A stretch of 64,000 nucleotides of DNA from Bacteroidales bacterium (GTDB lineage Bacteria; Bacteroidota; Bacteroidia; Bacteroidales; UBA4417), in NCBI GenBank assembly GCA_016707785.1, contig JADJGZ010000008.1, forward strand, positions 138,164-202,163, written 5' to 3'. Below, one piece after another: positions 43,253 through 53,125 of the stretch; positions within the stretch are counted from its first letter, which is position 1; every line of letters starts with the position of its first letter. Below the pieces are notes generated by a model, which worked only from the letters and a program-made list of their open reading frames with translations, was not told the DNA's origin and did no database searches. The position numbers and the translations under genes are program-made.

Positions 43253-46200
43253 TTGAACATGATAAAATATACCAACTACTTATTGCTGGGATTACTCCTT
43301 TGTCTGCTTCATGCAACAGCCTATTCTGATAACCATCAGAAGCTGGATGGCCCCAATTCCGGTACTGCACGAATTTATGCAGATCATTCAGTTCTTTCTT
43401 CCGGGGACTGGTACAAGATAGCCGTTTCCGGTAGTGGCATCTGCAGGATAAGTTTCTCCTACCTTCAATCCATTGGAGTCAATATGGCTACCCTTAATCC
43501 CAGGGATGTCAGAATTTATGGCAATGGCGGCGGAATGCTTCCCGAGGGAAATTCAGCCTTCCGGTTTGATGATCTTCAGGAGAATGCCATTGAGGTGATA
43601 GGAGAAGAAGATGGAATATTTGATGTTACCGATTATATCCTCTTTTATGCCCAGGGTCCTGTTTTATGGAACTATAATGTTACACAGGGAGCATGGGAAC
43701 ACCGTCAGAATGTATATACCGATTCTTCTTATTATTTTATCTCTACCAACCTTGGAAAAGGTAAGCGAATTCCCGTCTTAAAGAGTGAATCTGCTTCACC
43801 TACCAATGAGGTGTCCACTTATGATTACAGAAGTTTTCATGAAAAAGATGCCGTAAACCTGATTAAATCAGGTCGGCTTTGGTTTGGTGAAATATTCGAC
43901 ATCACGAGCGAGTATGTTTTCAACTTCGATGTGCCTAACCTGGTATCCGGTTCAGAACTGGTTTTCAAGATCAGCACTGCTGCCAGGGCGACCTCATCGA
44001 GTTCCTTCACCTGTAATTATGGATCTGCCAACTGGCAAATTTCGCTTTCGCCTATTTCAACCTATTATAACAGTCCTTATGCGAGTGGTGCTACCAGCTT
44101 TAAAAGATTGGAAGCCTCAGCCGGCCCGGTAAGCCTTCAAATGAGGTATAATAAATCCACGTCAACAGCATTAGGCTGGTTAGATTTCATTGATCTGTCA
44201 ACCAGAGCGCAATTGCAATTCAATGGCGGGCAGTTCGATTTCAGGGACCTGGCATCGGTAGGAGCAGGCAATATCGCTGAATTTAAAGTGGCTGCAGCAG
44301 CTGGCAGAGCTGTTGTCTGGGATGTTACCCATACGCTCAGTCCCAGGAAGGTAGAAGTCTCGGCTGTAGGAAATGACCTTACTTTTGTTCTTCCCACTGA
44401 TACCTTAAGGGAGTTTGTAGCTTTCGACAACTCAAGCCTGATAGTCCCCCGATTTGTTGGGAAAGTGCTTCACCAGGACCTGCATGCAACAAGGAACATG
44501 GATATGGTTATTGTTGCACCCCCTCTGTTTTATCAGCAGGCATTACGCCTGGCCAATTATCATGCTTCCGTAGATGATCTCAGTACCATCGTTTTAACCC
44601 CTGAACTAATTTACAATGAGTTCTCTTCCGGGGCCCCGGATGTAATTGGTATCAGGGATTTTATGAAGATGTTGTATGATCGTGGAACTACTTCCGGAAT
44701 GCCTAAGTACCTATTGTTATTTGGGGATGGTTCCTATGATAACAAAGACCGGCTGGCAGTGAATACAAATTTTATTCCTACCTGGCAGACCACTGAATCA
44801 TTTGACCCTGTTCGTTCCGGTGTTTCTGATGATTACTATGGATTACTGGATAATACAGAAGGATTAACCTTTACCGACAAAATTGACCTGGGGATAGGTC
44901 GTTTGCCTGTAAAGACTGTTGAAGAAGCCGAAGCTATGGTAGATAAAATCATTCATTATTTGGAGAGTAATTCCGAGATCATGGGTGACTGGAGGAATAT
45001 AATTGCATTTATTGCTGATGATGAAGATGGGAATGAACATATTTACCAGGCAGATAACATGGCATCGGTGATCGAGGAAAATTACCCGGATTTCAATGTT
45101 GATAAGATTTATATGGATGCCTATTTTCAGCAGTCTACTACTGCCGGAGCCAGGTATCCTGAAGTAAATAAAGCGATTACCCAGAGAGTGGAGAAGGGGT
45201 GCCTGATGTTAAACTATACCGGCCATGGAGGAGAAACAGGATGGGCACATGAGCAGGTACTGGAAGTTCAGGAGATCAATTCCTGGACCAATTATGCCAA
45301 TCTCCCTGTTTTTGTAACGGCAACCTGTGAATTCAGCCGTTTTGATGATCCGAACCGTACATCTGCCGGAGAACTTGTTTTCCTGAATGAGCGCGGAGGT
45401 GGAATCGCATTGTTCACAACTACACGCCCTACCTATGGCAGTCCCAATTTCGAGTTAAATAAAAGTCTGTATAAATACGCGCTCTCGCCTACCCTGGTAG
45501 CAAAACCCCGTCTGGGCGATGTAATGAAGGAAGCCAAGCGTGAAAGTGGCTCAGATGAAAATGGCCGCAAATTTATTCTCCTGGGGGATCCTGCTCAATC
45601 TTTCGCATTCCCGGAGTTGAAGGTAGTAACCACCACCATTAATGGGATCAATGTCGGTCCCTCACCTGATACCCTAAAGGCATACACACAGGTAACCGTA
45701 GCCGGGATTATAACAGATCGTTCCGGTAACCTGGTACCTGATTTTAACGGACTGGTAATTCCTACTGTTTATGATAAAGCATTGGAACAGCAGACTTTAG
45801 GGAATGATGGCGGAAGCCCTTTTTCATTCAGCCTGCAGAAGAGTATCCTTTACAGGGGTAAAGTTTTGGCTGTGAACGGCACATTCACCTTTACCTTCAT
45901 GGTGCCAAGGGATATTGCCTACCAATATGGTTATGGTAAACTAAGTTATTATGCCACTGATGAAGACCGTGATGGATCGGGGAGTTATAACAATTTTGTA
46001 ATCGGTGGATCTGCCGGAAATTCATCTCTCGATGCAGTTGGTCCGGAAATCACCCTTTTCATGAATGATGAGAAATTTATCGAAGGAGGAATCACGAATG
46101 AGAATCCCTGGCTGGTGGCTATTGTAAGTGATGAAAACGGAATTAATACGATTGGAAGCGGTATTGGACATGATATCACAGCGGTTTTAGATGGGGTTAA

Positions 46201-46693
46201 TGATGAGCCCTATATCCTTAACGATTTCTATGAATCAGATGTCAATACCTTCAGGTCGGGCAAGATACGATTCCCATTGTCACAGCTGGAGCCCGGTGAT
46301 CATGAGGTAACAGTTAAAGTATGGGATATTTTCAATAATTCAACTGAAAGTTCGATCCGTTTCAGGGTTCATGGCTCTGAAGAATTTATCATGCAAAACC
46401 CTGTGAATTACCCTAATCCGTTCAATTCATCTACAGAATTGGTTTTTGAACACAATAAACAAGGGTTGGAACTGGTAATAAAAGCTGATATATACACCAT
46501 TACAGGCCAGCTGGTCTGCAGCATTGAACAGACCAGTGCCGGAGATGGAGCACTCTCTGTCCCAATTAAATGGGATGGGAGAAGTACCTATGGAGCTATT
46601 ATGGATCCGGGAATCTACCTGTATACATTGATGGCAACTTCCTCCGATGGTCTGCAGGCAACTACCAATGGCAAGATGATACTTGCTAAATAA
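43253..46693 (+). CDS. porU: PorU-like T9SS signal peptidase, copy 1 (short N-terminus)
   Basis: An 1146-residue exported gingipain-like protease (family C25) of the PorU type, which removes C-terminal sorting domains and passes cargo to the A-LPS anchor. The catalytic residues are His658 in NYTGHGGETG and Cys692 in TATCEFSRFDDP. The N-terminal region starts straight at SGDWYKIAVSG and lacks the roughly 125 residues found in copy 2. The C-terminus is a T9SS sorting domain (NYPNPFNSSTEL ... GRSTYGAIMDPGIYLYTL). The start is probably the TTG at 43253, six bases after GGAGG, though ATG 43259 also fits. It lies 15 bases from copy 2. Confidence 0.88.
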   Translation: MNMIKYTNYLLLGLLLCLLHATAYSDNHQKLDGPNSGTARIYADHSVLSSGDWYKIAVSGSGICRISFSYLQSIGVNMATLNPRDVRIYGNGGGMLPEGNSAFRFDDLQENAIEVIGEEDGIFDVTDYILFYAQGPVLWNYNVTQGAWEHRQNVYTDSSYYFISTNLGKGKRIPVLKSESASPTNEVSTYDYRSFHEKDAVNLIKSGRLWFGEIFDITSEYVFNFDVPNLVSGSELVFKISTAARATSSSSFTCNYGSANWQISLSPISTYYNSPYASGATSFKRLEASAGPVSLQMRYNKSTSTALGWLDFIDLSTRAQLQFNGGQFDFRDLASVGAGNIAEFKVAAAAGRAVVWDVTHTLSPRKVEVSAVGNDLTFVLPTDTLREFVAFDNSSLIVPRFVGKVLHQDLHATRNMDMVIVAPPLFYQQALRLANYHASVDDLSTIVLTPELIYNEFSSGAPDVIGIRDFMKMLYDRGTTSGMPKYLLLFGDGSYDNKDRLAVNTNFIPTWQTTESFDPVRSGVSDDYYGLLDNTEGLTFTDKIDLGIGRLPVKTVEEAEAMVDKIIHYLESNSEIMGDWRNIIAFIADDEDGNEHIYQADNMASVIEENYPDFNVDKIYMDAYFQQSTTAGARYPEVNKAITQRVEKGCLMLNYTGHGGETGWAHEQVLEVQEINSWTNYANLPVFVTATCEFSRFDDPNRTSAGELVFLNERGGGIALFTTTRPTYGSPNFELNKSLYKYALSPTLVAKPRLGDVMKEAKRESGSDENGRKFILLGDPAQSFAFPELKVVTTTINGINVGPSPDTLKAYTQVTVAGIITDRSGNLVPDFNGLVIPTVYDKALEQQTLGNDGGSPFSFSLQKSILYRGKVLAVNGTFTFTFMVPRDIAYQYGYGKLSYYATDEDRDGSGSYNNFVIGGSAGNSSLDAVGPEITLFMNDEKFIEGGITNENPWLVAIVSDENGINTIGSGIGHDITAVLDGVNDEPYILNDFYESDVNTFRSGKIRFPLSQLEPGDHEVTVKVWDIFNNSTESSIRFRVHGSEEFIMQNPVNYPNPFNSSTELVFEHNKQGLELVIKADIYTITGQLVCSIEQTSAGDGALSVPIKWDGRSTYGAIMDPGIYLYTLMATSSDGLQATTNGKMILAK

Positions 46694-46708
46694 TTTTAAA
46701 CCGGCGTC

Positions 46709-49700
46709 ATGAAAACAATCATAAGAATTTCCGTGCAAGTTGTTATTTTATTATTCATTCTGGTTCCCAGGGTTCACGGACAGGAAAATAGCAGGCATTA
46801 TTCGCTGAAATGGCAAGGCATTAAGATTGTAGAGCAAATCGGGTCTACTCCTGTAAAAGCGTTATCCTTCGAAGGAGCTGTTCATAGTTCACTGTATCAA
46901 TATGCTCCTCTTTTTCACCAGTTAATTGAATTAGGTGATGAGAATGCCGGTTTTCGTGCTGAGATGAGGAATATTCAATCTGTTCCACTCTCTGCAGAGG
47001 AACTGGAATTTATGAAGGATTTTGTGACTCTTCCTGAATCGGTTGAACTGATCCAGGAAGTGGGTATTGCCAGGGGAATTCAAAGTCTTGATATCCGGTT
47101 CATTCCGATGTACAAAAATGAGGAGGGTATCATCATGAAAGTCATCGGTTTCGATCTCCAAATTCTTAGGGAACTCACTCCCATCAGCATGAAATCAGGA
47201 TCCGTAATTTTTTCAGACCATTCAGTTCTGCAATCCGGGGATTGGTATAAGATCAGGGTGAATCAGACAGGCGTGTGCAAGATCACCTACGCTGATCTTC
47301 AGGGTATGGGTATAGATATGTCCAGGGTGACACCATCTAACATACGGCTTTATGGCAAACCGGGAGGGATGCTTCCTGAAAATAATTCATTTTTCAGGTA
47401 TGATGATCTGCCTGAAAATGCAATCAGCGTTATTACTGCTTCTTCCGGCTCCTTTGCTCCCGGGGATTATTTTATCTTCTATGCAACCTCACCTGATGAA
47501 GTAACTTTCAATAAAACTTCCAAGCGGTTTGAGCACAAACAGCATCTTTATGATGATTACACGTTCTATTACCTGAGTTTCCAGGGTGAAGGGAAGAGAA
47601 TTCAAATGCAGGCAGAATCACCATTACCTGCACAATATGCATGTTCTACTTTCCTGGATTTTGGATTTTATGAAAATGACCTTTATAATCCTATTAAATC
47701 AGGGAAGCAATGGATAGGAGAGCGGTTGGATTTTAATAATCCTACTTTTGATTTATCTTCCCTTTCATTCTCAAATGTTGAGATTGCCAAGCAGGCATGG
47801 ATCAGGTACCGATTGGTCGCCAGGGCTACTTCTTCCTCGAATTTTTCTATTTCTGTAAACTCAAACAATCTAACCTCTAAGAGTATTTCAGCCTATACGC
47901 TTGATTCCTTTACGCAGGAAGCAGTGGAAATCAAGGCCTTTACTCCGGTGGAAGGTGCCCAGCAGGTTTCAATCCGCTATAACACGCCCAACAACACTGC
48001 CCTTGGTTATATTGACTGGGTGGAGTTAAATGTCCCCAGGCGACTGGAATACAGCAGTGGTCTTTTATCCTTTGCCGATCCTGTGACTTCCCTGGCAGGA
48101 GCAGTTACAGAGTTCAAGATGACCTCTACCTCCAATTCACTGAATCTTTGGGAAGTAACAAGTCCCGTAGAAGTTAGGCAGCAAGCTTTTCAGCGGGATG
48201 GCGACTCATTAAGCTTCACAGTGCAAACCGATAGCCTGAGGAGGTTTATTGTTTGGGATCCATCCGCATTTTTTTCAGCGGAGTTTGTTGAAAAAGTCGG
48301 GAACCAGGACCTGCATGGTATCACAGATTGTGAAATGCTCATCATTACCCACCCCGATTTTCTTAACCAGGCTAACAGGCTTGCAAATCATCACCGGATG
48401 GTAGATGGCATGTCAGTTACGGTTGCTACCAACCAGCAGGTTTACAATGAGTTTTCTTCAGGCACGGCAGATATTTCTGCAATCAGGGACTTTGCCCGAC
48501 TCCTGTATAAAAGGAATGAAGGAAGTGGGAAACTCCGGTACCTGTTATTATTTGGTGATGGATCTTATGACTACAAGGATCACCTGGCCCAGAACACCAA
48601 TTATGTGCTGGCATTCCAGACGCATGAGTCGCAGAACCTGGTATTTTCTACTGCTTCTGATGATTTCTTTGCTTTACTGGATGATAATGAAGGTGCTGAT
48701 GCATATGGGAAACTGGATATAGGTGTCGGCCGGTTCCCTGTTGATGATGCAGAACAGGCTAAAGCGATGGTTGACAAATGCATCTCCTACATGACAGGAG
48801 CCCCTGAAAATCTTGGAGAATGGAGAAATTCACTATGCTTCATTGCTGATGATGAAGACAGCAATACACATATCAGGCAGGTGGAAGACCAGGTAACACC
48901 AGGAATTGAAAAAGATTTTCCGGTTTATAACATCAATAAGGTTTATCTTGATGCCTACACCCAGGTATCCACCCCGAGTGGGTCCAGGTACCCTGAAGTG
49001 AATACCCGCATTAACGACATGGTAAAGAAAGGTGTTCTGATCATGAACTATACGGGACATGGTGGTGAAACCGGCTGGGCTACCGAAGCCATTCTTCAGT
49101 TGAATGATATCAATGAATGGTCTAATTTTTACCAATTACCGGTCTTTGTCACTGCAACCTGTGAATTCAGCCGATTTGATGATCCGGGACGGGTATCAGC
49201 CGGTGAACAGGTTTTTCTTAATCCGGCAGGTGGAGGAGTTGCCTTATTTACCACCACTCGACTGGCAAATGCAGGGAATAATGTGGAACTGACAGTTGAT
49301 TTGTATGATACTATTTTTTCCATCGTGGATGGACAGTATCCCCGTTTTGGTGATATCATTGCCTATGCCAAGAACCAGAATAGCGGAGTAGGATTAATCA
49401 GGAACTTTATGCTCCTTGGAGATCCTGCAATGCACCTGGCTTATCCGCGGCATAAAGTGATTACCACCAGTATCAATGGGAATCCTGTTGGGGCTGGTTC
49501 TGATACCATTTCGGCTATGTCGGAAGTAATTATTGAAGGTGAAATTGAGGATCATTCAGGCAGCCTTGTAGATTCTTTCAATGGAATTGTGGATATCAAA
49601 GTATTCGATAAATTCAGATGGATGATGACCAGGGGGAATGATCCAACCAGCTATAAAAGGTATTTTGAAGTTCAGGAGAATATCCTTTACCAGGGGAAAG

Positions 49701-50533
49701 CAACCGTAACTAATGGAAAATTTGATTTTTCCTTCATAGTCCCCAGGGATATTGATTTCAGTATTGGTGCCGGGAAAATATCGTATTATGCTCATAGTGA
49801 AACAACGGATGCCACCGGGTATAATGACAGTATTTTAATTGGAGGGGCAAGCAATTCTCCGATTACTGACACACAAGGGCCTGAAATTGCGCTATACATG
49901 AATGATGAACGATTTGTGAGCGGTGGCATAACAGGTGATAATCCAATGTTATTAGCATACCTGAGTGACGAAAGCGGATTGAATACTGTTGGCAATGGCA
50001 TTGGCCATGACCTGGTAGCCACTCTGGATGGGAATTCTGTAAATTCCATCGTCCTCAATGAATATTATCAATCTGATCTCGACAGTTATCAAACAGGTAA
50101 AGTGATGTATAACTTCAGCGGACTTTCTGAAGGGCTTCACACCCTAAGCCTGAAAGCCTGGGATGTATTCAATAATTCCTCTGAAACTGAGATTGAGTTC
50201 ATGGTCAAAAAGAACCTGGCTATTAAAGTGACAGGACTTAAAGTTTATCCCAATCCTTTCAGTACCGATCTGAAAGTTGAAGTGGAGCACAATCTTTTCA
50301 ATGAAGCTGTAGATATCAGTTTCGACCTTTACAATATCAACGGGATGCATGTACTGGGATTTGAACCTGTAACCTTTTATTCTTCAGGATACATGGCCGG
50401 ACCATTTACCTTTGAAGGATTAACCAGCAAGGGTGGTAAATTGCCTGAAGGCCTTTATCTTCTGAAAGTGCGGGCAACCGATGGCAGGACGACTTCCGAA
50501 AAGACAATCAGGGTGCTGAAAATGGGCCAATAA
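46709..50533 (+). CDS. porU: PorU T9SS signal peptidase, copy 2 (full length)
   Basis: A 1274-residue PorU homologue with signal peptide (cleavage near VHGQ, residue 25). Then comes a pro-like N-terminal domain (residues about 26-170) absent from copy 1, followed by SGDWYKIRVNQTGVCKITY, the start of the shared part. Catalytic His784 lies in NYTGHGGETGW and Cys818 in TATCEFSRFDDPGR. The C-terminus is a T9SS sorting domain ending KTIRVLKM. The two copies align over their whole shared length, including GQCSxxxDxDSxN-like acidic segments, so they arose by tandem duplication. The length matches flavobacterial PorU, so this is the likelier ancestral copy. Confidence 0.9.
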   Translation: MKTIIRISVQVVILLFILVPRVHGQENSRHYSLKWQGIKIVEQIGSTPVKALSFEGAVHSSLYQYAPLFHQLIELGDENAGFRAEMRNIQSVPLSAEELEFMKDFVTLPESVELIQEVGIARGIQSLDIRFIPMYKNEEGIIMKVIGFDLQILRELTPISMKSGSVIFSDHSVLQSGDWYKIRVNQTGVCKITYADLQGMGIDMSRVTPSNIRLYGKPGGMLPENNSFFRYDDLPENAISVITASSGSFAPGDYFIFYATSPDEVTFNKTSKRFEHKQHLYDDYTFYYLSFQGEGKRIQMQAESPLPAQYACSTFLDFGFYENDLYNPIKSGKQWIGERLDFNNPTFDLSSLSFSNVEIAKQAWIRYRLVARATSSSNFSISVNSNNLTSKSISAYTLDSFTQEAVEIKAFTPVEGAQQVSIRYNTPNNTALGYIDWVELNVPRRLEYSSGLLSFADPVTSLAGAVTEFKMTSTSNSLNLWEVTSPVEVRQQAFQRDGDSLSFTVQTDSLRRFIVWDPSAFFSAEFVEKVGNQDLHGITDCEMLIITHPDFLNQANRLANHHRMVDGMSVTVATNQQVYNEFSSGTADISAIRDFARLLYKRNEGSGKLRYLLLFGDGSYDYKDHLAQNTNYVLAFQTHESQNLVFSTASDDFFALLDDNEGADAYGKLDIGVGRFPVDDAEQAKAMVDKCISYMTGAPENLGEWRNSLCFIADDEDSNTHIRQVEDQVTPGIEKDFPVYNINKVYLDAYTQVSTPSGSRYPEVNTRINDMVKKGVLIMNYTGHGGETGWATEAILQLNDINEWSNFYQLPVFVTATCEFSRFDDPGRVSAGEQVFLNPAGGGVALFTTTRLANAGNNVELTVDLYDTIFSIVDGQYPRFGDIIAYAKNQNSGVGLIRNFMLLGDPAMHLAYPRHKVITTSINGNPVGAGSDTISAMSEVIIEGEIEDHSGSLVDSFNGIVDIKVFDKFRWMMTRGNDPTSYKRYFEVQENILYQGKATVTNGKFDFSFIVPRDIDFSIGAGKISYYAHSETTDATGYNDSILIGGASNSPITDTQGPEIALYMNDERFVSGGITGDNPMLLAYLSDESGLNTVGNGIGHDLVATLDGNSVNSIVLNEYYQSDLDSYQTGKVMYNFSGLSEGLHTLSLKAWDVFNNSSETEIEFMVKKNLAIKVTGLKVYPNPFSTDLKVEVEHNLFNEAVDISFDLYNINGMHVLGFEPVTFYSSGYMAGPFTFEGLTSKGGKLPEGLYLLKVRATDGRTTSEKTIRVLKMGQ

Positions 50534-50618
50534 AAAAGCATGGCAATACAAAAAAAATCAGCCTAATCTGTTCATTATTTATTAAAATATCACAATAACT
50601 AAGCGATGGAATCGTTTC

Positions 50619-50648
50619 TTTGCCATAATGTTTAATTTTTTAAATTTG
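50619..50648 (+). promoter_or_regulatory. Consensus promoter of porV
   Basis: TTTG at 50619-50622, an 18-base spacer and TAAATTTG at 50641-50648 form an almost perfect Bacteroidota promoter. It lies downstream of the longest possible porV start (50628), so porV begins at the ATG at 50673. Confidence 0.7.
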
Positions 50649-50672
50649 CACCCTCTTTTTAACCAGACATTT

Positions 50673-51836
50673 ATGAATTTTTTAAAGACTTCTTTTCTAG
50701 CACTGATCCTAATGTTGACTGTTGGGAGTGTTTTATATGCTCAGCCTAAGTATACCGGGCAACAGAATGCTATTATGACAGCCGTTCCTTTTTTGATGAT
50801 TGCTCCGGATGCCAGGGGAGGAGCCATGGGAGATGCGGGTGTATCCTCAGTTCCTGATGCAAATTCCATGCACTGGAATCCAGCCAAATTAGCATTCATC
50901 GAGAAAGATATGGGGATCTCCATTTCTTATAGCCCCTGGCTTCACAAGTTGGTACAGGATATTAACCTGGCCTACTTATCAGGCTACAAAAAAATTAACA
51001 AAAACCAGGTTGTTGGTGCTTCACTCCGCTATTTTAACTTAGGAGATATCACCTTTACCGACAATGAAGGTTATTCTATCGGAAACTACAGGCCCAATGA
51101 ATTTGCCATTGATGCAGGTTACGCCAGGTTATTGACCAAATCGATGTCGATGGCGGTGAGTGCCAGGTATATTCACTCTAATCTCACTCAAGGACAGTAT
51201 TCAGCCGGACAGGCAACAAAGCCGGGAAATTCTGTGGCAGCAGATATTGCAATTTATCAGCAGGTTCCGATAAAACTGGAAAGTACTCAGGGTGTCTTTG
51301 CCTGGGGTATTAACCTGTCAAATCTCGGAGCAAAGATATCATACAGTGATGCTAACCTTCGTAAAGACTTTCTACCCACTAACTTAAGGTTCGGACCCTC
51401 TCTCCGGTTAGATATTGACGACTACAACAGCATGTCATTTATGCTGGATATCAATAAGTTATTAGTTCCAACCCAGCCATTTTTCCAGGGTAATTCCGAT
51501 ACTATTATTGCCGGTTTCAATCCGAACGTTTCTCCTGTCGTAGGTTTGTTACATTCATTCTATGATGCTCCGGAAGGATTTTCAGAAGAATTACGTGAGT
51601 TTTCGTTTGCAGGCGGGCTTGAATATTGGTATGACAAGCAGTTTGCCTTAAGAGGCGGGTTCTTTTATGAAGATAAAAACAAGGGAAACCGGAAATTTGT
51701 GACTTTAGGCGCCGGATTGAGATACAATGTTTTCGGACTTGATTTCTCCTACCTGATTCCAATTCAGAACGATAATCCATTGGCTAATACCTTGCGATTC
51801 TCACTGATCCTGAACTTTGAAAATACGGGAAACTAG
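50673..51836 (+). CDS. porV: T9SS outer-membrane protein PorV (LptO)
   Basis: A protein of about 387 residues. After a signal peptide (cleavage near LYAQ) the sequence TAVPFLMIAPDARGGAMGDAG and HWNPAKLAF are the PorV signature of the FadL-like barrel. PorV carries cargo from the translocon to the PorU sortase. The frame is open to 50628, but the promoter at 50619-50648 excludes that start. It has its own promoter and terminator and follows porU copy 2 by 140 bases. Confidence 0.95.
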   Translation: MNFLKTSFLALILMLTVGSVLYAQPKYTGQQNAIMTAVPFLMIAPDARGGAMGDAGVSSVPDANSMHWNPAKLAFIEKDMGISISYSPWLHKLVQDINLAYLSGYKKINKNQVVGASLRYFNLGDITFTDNEGYSIGNYRPNEFAIDAGYARLLTKSMSMAVSARYIHSNLTQGQYSAGQATKPGNSVAADIAIYQQVPIKLESTQGVFAWGINLSNLGAKISYSDANLRKDFLPTNLRFGPSLRLDIDDYNSMSFMLDINKLLVPTQPFFQGNSDTIIAGFNPNVSPVVGLLHSFYDAPEGFSEELREFSFAGGLEYWYDKQFALRGGFFYEDKNKGNRKFVTLGAGLRYNVFGLDFSYLIPIQNDNPLANTLRFSLILNFENTGN

Positions 51837-51860
51837 AAAAGACTAGTTTCATAAAGTTTA

Positions 51861-51896
51861 AAAGCCTGCCATCATATGATAGCAGGCTTTTTTTTT
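51861..51896 (+). terminator. Rho-independent terminator of porV
   Basis: AAAGCCTGC and GCAGGCTTT pair perfectly around an A/T-rich twelve-base loop, followed by a run of T residues. It is 24 bases after the porV stop. Confidence 0.95.
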
Positions 51897-51936
51897 CATT
51901 GGCCGGGAGTAATCTGAACTCCATTTGCCGAGACTC

Positions 51937-52542
51937 TTTGAGTGCTGAGTGCCCCGAAGGGGAGCCTTCGGCTCTGGGTGCTGAGTGCTGAGTGCTGGGT
52001 GCCCAGCCGGCGGTGGCTCTGGGTGCTGAGTCAAAGTGCAAGTGTGCGGGTGCCGCTTTGGGCTGTGCTCTAAAGGGGGAGACCTTTGGCTCTGGGTGCT
52101 GAGTCAAAGTGCCAAAGTGCCGATGTGCCGTGTGCCGTGTGCTCTAAAGGGGAGGACTTTGGCTCTGGGTGCTGAGTCAAAGTGCCAAAGTGCCGATGTG
52201 CCGGGTGTTCTATAGGGGAGCCTTTGGCTCAGAGTTCAGCATCTTGGGATTTGGATTTTGGATTTTGGGTCTTGAGTCTTGGGTCTTAAAACCTACCCGA
52301 CTGAAGCTGAGTCCCTGGGGGGAAAGAATTCACACAAATGCCTCAAATCCGCCGGCTGGCGGACAAATTAGCACAAATAGATCTGCGGAAATCAGCGTGA
52401 TGATCCGTTTTATCCGCGTTCCATTTGCCGAGCCTCTTTGAGTGCTGGGTGCTGGGTGCCCCGAAGGGGAGCCTTCGGCTCTGGAGTGCTAAGTGCTGAG
52501 TGCTGGGTGCTGGGAAGGGGAGCCTATGGCTCAATTTTCAGT
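51937..52542. repeat. GTGCTGA-type satellite with CCCCGAAGGGG/AGCCTTCGGCT palindromes
   Basis: This intergenic block consists of short GTGCTGAGT/GTGCTGGGT and AAAGTGCC runs punctuated by a composite palindrome: CCCCGAAGGGG next to AGCCTTCGGCT or variants. Composite copies lie at about 51952, 52070, 52143, 52214, 52459 and 52515, the four later or internal ones degenerate. A TCCGCC/GGCGGA palindrome lies at 52348-52363. No reading frame is supported. The stretch 52543-52591 has a CATTTTGCAATTTGC-type low-complexity run. The whole 51897-52591 gap has no gene. Confidence 0.8.
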
Positions 52543-52591
52543 TTTCATTTTGCAATTTGCAATTTGCATTTTGCAATTTTCATTTTACATT

Positions 52592-53065
52592 TTACATTTC
52601 ATTGAGCAGTACAACAGCATATGCAGAAACACCTTCTTCTCTTCCTTCGAATCCAAGTCTTTCCGAGGTAGTCGCCTTAACTGAGACCCTGTCCACAGGA
52701 ACTTGAAGAATACTGGCCAACGTTTCCTTCATAGCCGGAATGTATGACATTACTTTGGGTTGCTGAAGGACTATTGTGGAGTCAACATTGCCAAGTGTGA
52801 AGCCCTTTGAATGGATCAACTCCATTGTTTTGGCAAGGAGAATTTTACTGTCAATCCCTTTATAAGCCGGATCATGATCAGGGAAATGCATTCCGATATC
52901 ACCTAAAGATGCAGCACCTAATAAAGCATCACAAATAGCATGAATGAGGACATCTGCATCCGAATGCCCCAAGGCACCTTTGAAATGGGGTATTTTTACA
53001 CCGCCGAGCCACAATTCACGTCCTTCCTGTAAAGAATGAACATCAAATCCAAAACCTATCCTCAT
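52592..53065 (-). CDS. ispF: 2-C-methyl-D-erythritol 2,4-cyclodiphosphate synthase IspF
   Basis: A 157-residue enzyme of the MEP isoprenoid pathway that cyclises CDP-ME-2-phosphate and releases CMP. The metal-binding GFGFDVHSL (Asp8, His10) and GHSDADVLIHAICDA (His42) are present, as are DIGMHFPD and KATTSERLGFEGREEGV. The trimer-forming length is normal. It stands alone on the minus strand, with no ispD adjacent. Confidence 0.97.
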   Translation of the reverse strand: MRIGFGFDVHSLQEGRELWLGGVKIPHFKGALGHSDADVLIHAICDALLGAASLGDIGMHFPDHDPAYKGIDSKILLAKTMELIHSKGFTLGNVDSTIVLQQPKVMSYIPAMKETLASILQVPVDRVSVKATTSERLGFEGREEGVSAYAVVLLNEM

Positions 53066-53125
53066 CTTATTTAATTATTATAGTCACAAAATTAGAGATT
53101 TCCATGATGGAGCCTGCAGAAAGAC

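Noticed and set aside
43253..50533. The two C25 proteases as secreted gingipains
   Set aside because: Their domain layout and position between gldJ/porP and porV match PorU, and the start of the shared domain (SGDWYKI) is PorU-like.
51517..52441. Several open frames in the satellite block after porV
   Set aside because: They follow the repeat periodicity and have low-complexity translations without start signals.
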